Below are positions 26,701-38,700 of a DNA stretch of 64,000 nucleotides, piece after piece (positions within the stretch are counted from its first letter, which is position 1; every line of letters begins with the position of its first letter). The notes beneath the pieces were generated by a model. The model ran no database searches and had not been told where the DNA came from. It saw only the letters and a program-made list of their open reading frames with translations. Position numbers and translations under genes: made by a program. This DNA is from Nereocystis luetkeana (lineage: Eukaryota > Sar > Phaeophyceae > Laminariales > Laminariaceae), in NCBI GenBank assembly GCA_031213475.1, contig JARUPZ010000035.1, positions 864,336-928,335 of the forward strand. Direction: 5' to 3'.

Positions 26701-29700
26701 TGTCCTGCGCGTACTGCGTTACTGAAGTGCAACTTGCACTACTGCTGTACGACCGAACTCACACGTACAACACCGCCCTTCTGCATGCAACAAAATTCAA
26801 ATCTCTGCTCACAGGAAAATCGCTCAACAGCATCGGCGTCCTCAACGCCCGGCAGATTACGGATTTCAAGCAACGGCGGCTGACCGCCTCGAACAAGACC
26901 CGCAAAGAATTCATGCGGAGTCCGGAGCTCTCCAGTCGGAAAAAGCGTGCGTTGGAGCGGGGGTGGAACAAGAGGGAAGGCAGGCTTCGAAGGGACTTCG
27001 ACAGGCGTAGCGCCTACCTCAGCAACCGGAAGTACGAGCTGACCACGCCCATTGCAACCAACGAGGAACACATCGTGCGTCTCGATGATGCCCTGTCGAG
27101 CAAAAAAAACTGGCAGTCTTTGTGGTGCAAGCAATGTATGCCCTGGTCGGTGAAAACCCGACATGCTCCGTCCCGGCATTGTAGGGATGCGAGGGTCTAT
27201 GGTCATATGACTACGGCCATGCATGAGATCGAGTACACCTCTCCTGTCGAGTGCCCCTCCCCCCCGCTGTCGAGGGCGATGACGGCGACGAGGGCGAGGA
27301 GGGAGAAGAGATATCCCCCGCGCAGGCAAACCAGTTGTGGTATCGAGGGTACTCGGTGTTATCAGTGCTGGGGAAGGAACGGCTGCGCGACATCAAGCAG
27401 CTGGGCTTCACGCAGGCCACGAAGGCACGGTCGGACAAACTGCTTCCAACGGATGCCGCGGTCAGGGCAGCCGAGGCCAAACGCTAGGAACTAATGAACG
27501 AGGTGTCGCTTGTTCGACACAAATTTTCGCTCCTGCGGATTGGGGCGGACGTACGTACCCCACCCCGCGATATTGCGCGGTAAGCCCGGCAGTAGTCTCG
27601 TGTTCGCCGGGCAAAGCGCCGCACCCGCCCGATCGTCAAGTACTTTTCCGACCACATCGTTTTTGCGATGTTGGCGTGCGAGTTCTTGGGAACCTCGTCA
27701 TTCTACACACGCCGAAATTTCTGCTTGGAAAACCCCCAGGAGTACTCGATCCCCACCCCCGCTACCTCTGGGTGGCATTTTGGCGACAACAGTATATGCC
27801 CCCGACTCTCTACCACGTGCTGCAGAGCGGTCCTCTCGGTCTTGAAGTCCGGCATCGCCTGCATGACCTTCTCGATGTTTTTGTCGTCAGCGACCCCCAC
27901 CGCTACCGACATCCCGTCCTTCCACCACGCGCGCTCCCAGAGATACTGCTTTTCTCCCTTTGCCTTCCCCTCGTACTCTTCCATGACCTTCTTTGGTTCT
28001 GACGTAGCTCCACCATCCTGCGAGACGCCTGAGCCACCTCCGTTGCTCGTTTTCTGTTCCGCTTTATTCTTCGGCGCGACTGTCGTGTCTGTACGCGGGG
28101 CACCCCAATCGTAAAACGGAGGAGGCGTACCCACCGCGAACGGACTAGTCTGCGTGTCGCCCACCTTCAGCTTGAAGTCAATCGACACTGCCCCCTCGCT
28201 GAACTCCGTGCTGCACTTGTCATTGGTTTAGGACACCTTCGCCCCCCCCGGCCCCAAGCATCCCTACGTCATGACGGTATCCCGCAACTTCTTCTGCTTC
28301 CCCCCGTACTTAACGTTCATGTTGGTCATGTGCAACCCATCCTCTCGCTGCTTCGCATGCCCTGAAGAGTGATCGACCTCACAAACCACTTGCGTGGTGG
28401 GATCGATGTTGTTCCAAAACATGCAACACGTCTTCGGTCTGTTTATTGAACTGTTCGTATGTCCAGTACCCTTCCTTGTGATTTCCGCAGACGAGAAAGC
28501 GCAGACTAGGGCTCCGCGTCGTCGTCAGCTCCTTTTTGGACGTCCTTCTTGCGCTTTTCGTTGATCTCGTTGAGCACGTAATCCGACAAAGGTAAATCGA
28601 AGCCGTATCTCTCATCCTGAAACGCAGACACCATCTCCCCCGGCCCCTCCGTTTCTTTGCGCAGCCCGCGTTCCCCTTGAATCACCCACTCGTTGCCCTC
28701 CCGTGCATACGCCTTGTACACACTTTCGTCCTGTCCGATGTGGCACACCATCTTGCTGCATTCGCACATGCCCGCGGGGTGGTGCATCTCGCAGGGGGCG
28801 GCCGTAGCGGCGCGGCGAAGCGGACCCTCTTGCGCCCACCCTCATCTTTGTCAAAGTCCTTGTCAAAGTCCTTGAAGAGAGCGTCGAAGTCGTCGACGGA
28901 GCCGTTGTCTCTCAGCAGGTCGACATGGAACTCGATGCACGGAGCCCCATTGATCCCCCAATCGTAAACCTCTGCGTAGAAATCCCCCGCCGGGCCTTGT
29001 TCCTTGAGGTCGTTGAGCCGCCTCAACTCCTCCGCGCCGAGTGAGTCTTTTCGTACTTACACCCATACCGGTTGTCGCAGCGCGAGCTTCCGCCTCAGCT
29101 CGATGTACTCACCACGATAGGCAACTACGTCCGACCTCTCGTGGCCATCAGTGTAGAAGGGTGTCGTGGCACGCTCGTACTTGCACCTCAACGCTTTCAT
29201 CCACGAGTGGACCGTGGACATGGAGACGGGAAGCGTCACTTGATACGTCGACAGGAGTCTGTGCAGATTCCCGATTTCGTTTTGAGAAAAGCGACGAGTT
29301 GACGTATGCCCAGACCTCTTTGAAGGTGAGACGCTTCTTCATTTCCATCCACCTGACGAGCTCATGCTGAAGATCCTCCTCGGACATGATCCAGTCCCGC
29401 TCGTGCACACCCCTTGCATCTCGCTTCAAACCGCCCCTCGTCCGAAATTGGCGTACCCAGCTCCGGCCTCGAACTCCTTCTACACTGATGGCCACGAGAG
29501 GCCGGATGTAGTAGCCTATCGTGGTGAGTACATCGAGCTGAGGCGGAAGCTCGCGCTGCTACAACCGGTATGGGTGTAAGTACGAAAGGACTCACTCGGC
29601 GCGGAGAAGTTGAGGCGGCTCAACGACCTCAAGGAACAAGGCCCGGCGGGGGATTTCTACGCAGAGGTTTACGATTGGGGGATCGATGGGGCTCCGTGCA

Positions 29701-32700
29701 TCGAGTTCCATGTCGACCTGCTGAGAGACAACGGCTCCGTCGACGACTTCGGCGCTCTCCGCAAGGCACTTGACAAAGATGAGGGTGGGCGCAAGAGCGT
29801 CCACTTTGCCACCGCTACGGCCGCTCCCTGCGAGATGCACCACCCCGCGGGCATGTGCGAATGCAGCAAGATGGTGTGCCACATCGGACAGGGCGAAAGT
29901 GTGTACAAGGCGTATGCACGGGAGGGCAACGAGTGGGTGATTCAAGGGGAACGCGGGCTGCGCAAAGAAACGGAGGGGCCGGAGGAGATGGTGTCTGCGT
30001 TTCAGGATGAGAGATACGGCTTCGATTTACCTTTGTCGGATGACGTGCTCAACGAGATCAACGAAAAGCGCAAGAAGGACGTCCAAAAAGGAGCTGACGA
30101 CGACGCGGAGCCCTAGTCTGCGCTTTCTCGTCTGCGGAAATCACAAGGAAGGGTACTGGACATACGAACAGTTCAATAAACAGACCGAAGACGTGTTGCA
30201 TGTTTTGGAACAACATCGATCCCACCACGCAAGTGGTTTGTGAGGTCGATCACTCTTCAGGGCATGCGAAGCAGCGAGAGGATGGGTTGCACATGACCAA
30301 CATGAACGTTAAGTACGGGGGGAAGCAGAAGAAGTTGCGGGATACCGTCATGACGTAGGGATGCTTGGGGCCGGGGGGGGCGAAGGTGTCCTAGACCAAT
30401 GACAAGTGCAGCACGGAGTTCAGCGAGGGGGCAGTGTCGATTGACTCCAAGCTGAAGGTGGGCGACACGCAGACTAGTCCGTTCGCGGTGGGTACGCCTC
30501 CTCCGTTTTACGATTGGGGTGCCCCGCGTACAGACACGACAGTCGCGCCGAAGAATAAAGCGGAACAGAAAACGAGCAACGGAGGTGGCTCAGGCGTCTC
30601 GCAGGATGGGGGAGCTACGTCAGAACCGAAGGAGAAGGTCATGGAAGGGTACGAGGGGAAGGCAAAGGGAGAAAAGCAGTGCCTCTAGGAGCGCGGGTGG
30701 TGGAAGGACGGGATGTCGGTAGCGGTGGGGATCGCTGATGACAAGAACATCCAGAAAGTCCTGCAGGCGATGCCGGACTTCAAGACCGAGAGGACCGCTC
30801 TGCAGCACGTGGTAGAGAGTCAGGGGCATATACTGTTGTCGCCAAAATGCCACCCAGAGGTAGCGGGGGCGGGGATAGAGTACTCCTGGGGGTTTTCCAA
30901 GCAGAAATTTCGGCGTGTGTAGAATGACGAGGTTCCCAAGAACATGCACGCCAACATCGCAAAAACGATGTGGTCGGAAAACTACTTGACAATCGGGCGG
31001 GTGCGGCGCTTTGCCCGGCGTGCACGAGACTACGGCCGGGCTTAACGCGAAATATCGCGGGGTGGGGTAGTGGTAACGAGTGAGGAGCTGATCGAGAAAA
31101 TGCGGGCGAAGCAAAAGGCCCACCTCAACATTCTGGACAGGGAACCTGGTTTGCTTAACGAGCAACAACCTTGGCCTGGCGGCCAGCTGGGGGGGGGGCA
31201 GGAGTAAAGTTTTGGTGTGCCCTACTGTTCGAGTATGTAGTGCATGCAGAGAGTTCGTTGTTGAGTACGTGGTGTTTGTATTACTTGACAGTACGGAGAA
31301 GGTGTGACGCAGCTGTGCACAACGCAGAAGATGATGATTTTGTTGGCATTAAATACCGTCTATGAGGCCCAACTTTACCCATGCCGTACGTGACAGTATA
31401 TGGTACTACTGCTGTACTGTATTGCCAAACAACACGTTCGTCGGAGCTCCACATAATCGATATATTTCCAGTGCCGCCCTTGTCGGTGCTGTTGTTGCTC
31501 TTGATAGGGAGACGTCAAGGTCTCAATATACTACGTAGGGGGGTGGCATCCTACGTTTGTGCGGGTGGTTTACTATGTCACCCACAATCCTGACGCCAAA
31601 AAGAAATATCGGAATACCCACGCGGTTTTTGCGAATTTTGATCTGAAATGTTGACACGTGATTTTTTAGTAGTATTGCAAATGTAGCTGCCTGCGACTGC
31701 ACTTTTTTCTTTTTTTGTTTACATCCCTTTGTCGCGAAAAAAATATTCCCGTATTTATAAATATCGGCCTAACTTGTGAAAGAAAAAAAATGAGGTCAAT
31801 TACGTTTGCGATACTACTAAAAATCATGCGTCAAAATTTCATGTGAAAATTCGTAGAAATCGTGTGGAAATTCCCGTCCAACCATGTTTTCAGCCTCTGG
31901 GCCAGTCCAGCTTGTAGCTTCTAAAATTTCTGAGGCTCCTCCACATCTCACCATAACAATCGACTATCAATAAATACGTTAAGCCTGCCGAGAAATCCCA
32001 TTGACTACGTGGGTTGATAATATAATCCACGCCTCGGACAGATCGCCGATTTCTGATCTGTACACGATGTTTATGATCTGTATGATCTGTATGATCTACT
32101 GTAGCTCGCGTTGCCGGGTGGGAGTCGTATAACCTGCACGGCCCCGATAACATGTTTCCTGGTTCGAATTAGTGCTACATACACGGATCTTGCACAGCAT
32201 TTCCTGGCGGCAGGTTAGGATCTAGGTTATGTATTTGTAGATGATCTATCTGTAGATGAACTATGTGTAGGCGATCTATCTGTCCGAGATGTAGCTCCTC
32301 TGTTGAGGAATCTCGGTATGTGTAGTGATAAAAAACTCTTTTGGCTCAAAATGTGCAAGCCCTAGCTTCGACGCCTGTCATCCATATTCAAGAAAGTCCG
32401 ACTCACCGGTAGGATGAAGCTCAATCGCCCTTCATGCGACTCGCCGAATACCTCACGATCCGCCTCGCGCTTGGCGCAAGCAATGTTTATACATGGTCGG
32501 TGAAAACCCGACGTGCTTGGATGCGAGGGGTCGATGGTCATACGACTACGGCCATGCATGACGTTGAGCATGACAAGGAGTAACCCCCTCCCGCCCCCCC
32601 TACATACCGTTGCACGGCCCCCCATCCCTCCCATCTCCTCTTCTCCCCCCTCCGCTCGTCAAACTGACTTGAGTGCGACTTGTTTCGCGCGTACGGCTCC

Positions 32701-35700
32701 ATGCTGCTCTTATGTTTGTCCCTTCTCGTTTTTATTTTTACGCTCGCTCTCTCTCGACCTCTCTGTATCTCTATCTCTCCAGTCCGTCTACTTGGAATGC
32801 GTCGACAAGTGCTACGCGGGGTACAAGGCGAAATCTTCCAGGTGAAGAGGGAAAAAAAACACACCCACACCCATACACGATAGTGTAAACAGAACAAGAA
32901 CACGAGTGAAGCGGGCCGAAATTGATAAACGCCCAACTCGAGGGTAATACGGTACCAGGTATGTACCAGGCAAGAAGTCGTCCCAGCTACTGTTGATGCT
33001 GCAGCAGCCCTCAAGACATTTATTGCGCGGTAGCAAGTTGCACGTAGGGGGAACACATATAATGGTAATAGTAATTGTTCATAGAACCCAATGTAGTGTG
33101 TAAAAACACATAGAAGTGCATGGCTTTTGAGCCCATTGTGAGTCCCGATTACTGTGTATGTCCCCCAGCAATGTGCACCTGGTATACCGGAAGCAGCACG
33201 TACACCTACCTGCCTGTGGGATCAGGCAACCTGGTACCGATACCGGGTCACTAGCTACCACACCGGGAAGCAGACAGTCTTGCGAGCCCCCCCCCCCCGC
33301 CCTCGCGCGCCTGCTACCTTCGGTACAGCCATTTATGACACGCCTTGCGAGCCCCCCCCCCCCCCCCTCGCGCGCGCGCGCCTGCTGCATTCGGTACAGC
33401 TATTTACGCTTCGCGTACGAGCTCTACTTGTGCATATGTCGCCGCGTTGTGTAACAACGAACCCACTCTCAGCTCTCGACAGATTGTGCTACAGTACGCA
33501 CAGCTGGAAAACGTGTTTTGTTTTGTTCTCCAAGCGTTGCTCCGTCGCGCTGTTTTGTTCGATGGGTTTTTGTTTTTCTCTGCATCCAACAAGCCCTCGT
33601 TGTTTTTTTGTGTTCGCTTTTTATTTCTCCCCTGCCCCACATAGTATACCCATTGCTGTCTCTGGAAGGGGCCACAACAGAAACCAAAATCGATGCACTC
33701 GACGCTGTCATCCACACGTAAGAAAGTCCGCCTCACAAGCGGTTCTTAGTAGGATGCGGCTCACCCTTCATGCGACTCGACCAGCACCTCAGGGTGCTTC
33801 GCGCTTGGTGCTGTTTATGCCTGGTCGGTGAAAGTTGGCGTCCTCCGTCCCGGCATTGTAGGGATGCGAGGGTCCATGGTCATACGACTATGGCCATGCA
33901 TGATAGTGATGGCATCATACCCCCCCTCCTCGGTGGAAATCCGACGTGCTCCGTCGATTGTAGGGATACGAGCGTCTACGGTCATGTGACTACGGCCATG
34001 CATGGCCGGCGTCCCCGGTGGCTTGGTAGGTGGTCCGCGTGCCTATCAAGATCAATTTCGTGGGTTCAAGTCTCACCGAGTGCATGCTCGTAGGGACTTT
34101 TTCTTGCATACAAAAAAATGATTAGCGGAAAGCGCGAGAGCGTGAGTTAGCTACATTCGATGAGCATCGACGAGCAGTGGGAATGCCGAACCCTATGCGC
34201 GACAAAAAATAAAGGCACGTACCGGGGGGGGAGAAGGGACGACACCTGTGACCACGGCTTGTCCAGAAGATCGCCGAGGGTAAAACCTCCTACGAGCTAG
34301 GCTGGAAAGTAGAAGTTAAGTTGGAAAAAAAAAAAAATGGCGGTGAGTACTCCCTCCAAAAGAGAGTAGAACTCACTTAGTAGGTGGATGTGAAGTTGCA
34401 CAAGGAGGAACGGGGAACGGCATGCGTTGAGAAGACGAATGTGACATGGAGGAGTTGGACATACTGGGTGGCAGAGAGAAGACGATCGCTATCCTAGGAG
34501 ATGGATGGTGGCAAAAGGCGGCGGAACAGGAAGGGGACAGGACTAGCCAAACGTTTCTATGTAATATATGGAAACAACGTAATGAGCGCCCAAATGTCTC
34601 GTATTAGGAGTAGGAACGTTGCTCCGTCTCGAAAGGGATGCGTGGTGAATGGTCGAATGACTAAGGCGAGCAACAAATGAGTACGCCCCTGTACATTATA
34701 TATAGGTTGGGTTGGCATCGGTTGGCAACGACACTGTAAACATGCCACTCGCTGCTTGAGGTAGACAACCAGCGTACCGCTTTGTTTTCATATTTTTTTT
34801 CGCGGCCGGTTTCAGCTGGCGGTCGAGTTAGATCGTTTTGTGCGGGGTGGAGAACCTTTACTCCGCACGAGTGGGAATTATGGTATAACGTACCTGGTAG
34901 TGGTTATGGTAAGGCACCCAGGAGGCAGGTACATAGTACTCCTATTGCTGCCTCCGGAAGTGGCTACACCGGAGATTAAATTAACTCATCAAAGCCGTCA
35001 TCCATAAGCAAGTCCGCCTCACACGCCGCTCTTAGTAGGATGCAGTTCACCCTTCATGCGCACCTCACGGCGCTTCGCGCTTGGTGCAAGCAATATCGGC
35101 CTGGTCGGCGAAAACCCAACGTGCTCCGCCCCGGCATTGTAGGGTATGGTCATACGACCACGCCCGTGCATGACATGATGAGTACACCCCCCCCCCCCCC
35201 CTAAAGTTATTGGCGCTGCATCCATGTGCGAAGCCGCCTCACAAGCGGTTCTTAGTATTAATAGGATGTAGCTCACCCTTCGCGCGACTCGCCCAACACT
35301 CAACGGGGCTTCGCGCTTGGTGCAAGCAATGTCTGCCTGGTCGGTGAAAACCCGACTTGCTCCGTCCCGGCATTGTAGGAATGCGAGGGTCTATGGTCAT
35401 ACGACTACGGCTATGCATGACATGAGTACCCCTTCCCATCCATTGTTGCTGGGTTTTTTTTTTTCATTGGCCACGCACAGGAAAGGCATTTCCGGACGGG
35501 GGGGCGGGGTGGGGAACGCATCCGCCTCCTCAGGAGGGGTGACAGTGGAGTCGTTCGACTTTGTCAGCCTGCACGCGCCTTACAACAAGCTCGTGCAAAA
35601 GGGCTTTGCGAGGTTAGCGTTCGCACCGAGAGGCCAGCCTACCAGCCCCTTATGTATGATGTTGAATTATTTAGAGTGTTGTTTTTACAGCGATGGTATT

Positions 35701-38700
35701 AATCGTTGTGTGCATTTCTTTTTCTCGCTTCGGGGAGCACTGCTACTCATTTTGATTTCAGTACTGCTGTACGCATTCATAATAATATTTGCCTCGCTGT
35801 GTTGAAGGCGTGCTCACCTGCTACTCGTGGTATGATTCGTGCTTTTGATGCAGCAATTTTTCTGGTGGCCGTTTCGCCCTGTTGTATTCTTACGCTGGTG
35901 TTCTTAACTGGCCGCTCTCTCTCCCTCTCTCTCGCTCTCTATCTTCCCCCCCGCCCCGGTCGGCGCAAACCCGACGTGCTCCGTCCCGGCGCTGCAGGGA
36001 TGCGAGGGTCTACGGCCATACGACCGCGGCCATGCTTGACACGAGTGCATCCTTTCCCCTACACCCCTTTGTTTTTCGCGGCCGCCTAATCGTGCGTGTT
36101 GCTCCGTTATGTACCTACGCACCATCCACAACCGGTCCGCTTTGCTCGAACTGGTCAATTTTGTCGAGTGCCGAGACTACGGGCTGGAAATAACACTTCC
36201 CGGCAACGTGCAAGCTCTGCAATACAAATTTGATGCTATACGTAGTGTTCTTGTACGAGTGCATCCGCTTGGTGGCTCTTTTTTTGTCTCAGTCTGCCGG
36301 TGGATCCATGCACGCGTCTCGTGCGTACCTTTCCAGATGCCTCAATATGTCGATCCATGCACGCGCCTCTTCGAATCACCCCCCCCCCCCCACAACCCAC
36401 AACCCATCCCACCCCGCGCCCTCCCGTCCTTCCCGCATACCCCCCCGGCCTCCCGCCGGGCTTCTCGGGAAGCCTCAAGAAACTTGGGGCGCTCGTTTTC
36501 TAAAGCATTTCCCGACCCCCCCCCCTCTCGCCCGGCCCGCGCGTGCCCTCTTTTGTCGATGTGACTGTATCGCAGGATGTGCTTCCTTGATTTCCGCGCC
36601 GACCCTGCCTCAGAACGGTTCCAGTCTCTGCAGTCGTCCTCGACATCATCACCAGCAACAGCAGTAGCGAATGAAGGGTGTCAAGGCGGCGGCGGTGGGA
36701 AAGGGGTAGGGGTTACGTCTTTGCGCGACAAATGGGAGAAGGTGGAGCTGGGGGAAACGTACGCGGACAGGGAGTTGGACGCCGCTTTCCGGAAGGTGGC
36801 CGCGCCCGACTTCAAGGCGCGGTGCCTACCGGCGTGCTCCGTCAGCCGCGAGGTAAGGTGGTCCCACCGAGAGATAAGGTCGACGGGGGCGGGGACGGGG
36901 GGGGGGTAGTCGATATCATGCATGAGCGTAGTCGTATGAGCATGGACCCTCGCATCCCTACAATGCTGGGACGGAGCACGTCAGGTTTTTACCGACCAGG
37001 CAGACATTGCTTGCACCAGGCGCGAAGCGCCGTGAAGTGTTGGGCGAGTCGCATCAAGGGTGACCTGCATCCTACTAAGAACCGCTTGTGAGGCGGACTT
37101 TCTTGCATATGGATGAAAGCTCCAACGAGTTAATTGATTTTCCGGTGTGGCCACTTCCAGAGACAGCAATGGGGGTACACTATGTCACTACCTCCAATGC
37201 AGGGACGGAGCACGTCGGTTTTTCACCGACAAGGCAGACATTGCTTGTACCAAGCGCAAAGCGCCGTGAGGTGTAGGACGAGTCGCATCAAGGGTGACCT
37301 GCATCCTACTAAGAACCGCTTATGAGGCGGACTTTCTTGCACGTGGATGACAGCTTCAATGAGTTAATTTATTTTCCGGTGTGGCCACTTCCAGAGACAG
37401 CAATGGAGGTACTATGTCACTATCTCGTGGGTGCCTTACCATAAGCACTACCTGGTACGTGATACGGTCATTCCCTTTGTGCGGAGAAAAGGTTTTCCAC
37501 CCCGCACAAATGGTCTATAACTCGATCACCAGCTGTAACCGACCGCCAAAAACAAAAATGAAACGGTACCCTGGTTGTCTAGCTCACGTATGAGCGGCAT
37601 ATTTTACAGTGTCGTTGCCAACCGACGCCAACGCAACCTTTATATTATATATAGGGGGGGGGGGTGTACGCATTATCATGCCTGGCCGTAGTCGTATGAT
37701 CATAGACCCTCGCATCCTTACAATGCCGGGACGAAGCACGTCGGGTTTTCACGGACCAGGCAGACATTGCTTGCACCAAGCGCGAAGCGCCGTGAGGTGT
37801 TGGGCGAATCGCATGAAGGATGAGCTGCGTCCCACTAAGATCCGCTTTTGAGGCGCCTTTTCTCGCATATGGATGACAGCGTCAACGAACTGGTATATAA
37901 GGGGGGGAGGGGAGGAAAGCGGTGGGGGGGGGGAGAGCGGGGAGAGTGGAAGGGGGGGGCATCTTGACCACTGTAGCTTCTATAACGTTCTGAATGCCCT
38001 GGCGGGTTGGCCATTGGCGCTAGTGTTGTACAGGCTATCGGGGGGCGGGGGGGTTCCTACTGTTCGGATTTGCGTGTCCGTTAGATCACTGGATGTATGC
38101 GCTCCACAGCGCGGGAGGGGCGAAAGGGGGAGTGGGGGGAGGGAGGAGGGGCTTTTGTTGCCTTTGGGGGCAGAGAAGACCTTAGCTGCGCTGGAAACGT
38201 TTCTCCCTAGCTGTTTTGGTGTGAGATAACCGACCTTTCGCACCGCGCTACCGCTGCACTTGGTGGTTATTTTAGTTTGAAGCATTATGCTTCCCCGAGC
38301 TGCGGCTGCGGCTGCGGCCGCTCCAAACATTTTCGAGCTAATGTAGAAAACAAGGTTCGTTCCTCCCCACGAAAATGCGGGCGGCGCCATCACCACGGCA
38401 TCGGTATACCGCATACGTCCCTCAAACGCGGCGGCGGTGTTTTGCTGGCGTATTTGGCGCAGCACCCCCTCCTTCGGGTAGGCTACGCGTAGCGCAGCGT
38501 ATGTTAAAGCTGAAGGAGGTGCCAAGAAACAGGTTTTTCCTCATGCCCCCTGCCCCCCTCGTTCCTCTTCCCTCTTTGCCGCGCTCGTTCTACTGCATCA
38601 TACCACGTGTGAGTATCCGCTCGTTTAGCGAGTCGCTCCCCCCCCCCCCCACCGTCTTCGTCTCGTCTCTTCCTTCTGCTAATCCTATTCCTCCTCCGCC

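Noticed and set aside
33345..33831. Long frames around 33.2-33.8 kb
   Set aside because: They read through C-tracts and a family A repeat within intron 7 of HMG-CoA synthase; no homology recognised.
34019..34090. A functional tRNA gene
   Set aside because: A and B boxes are present, but acceptor and anticodon stems do not pair well and the sequence continues into a repeated SINE body with a poly-A end.
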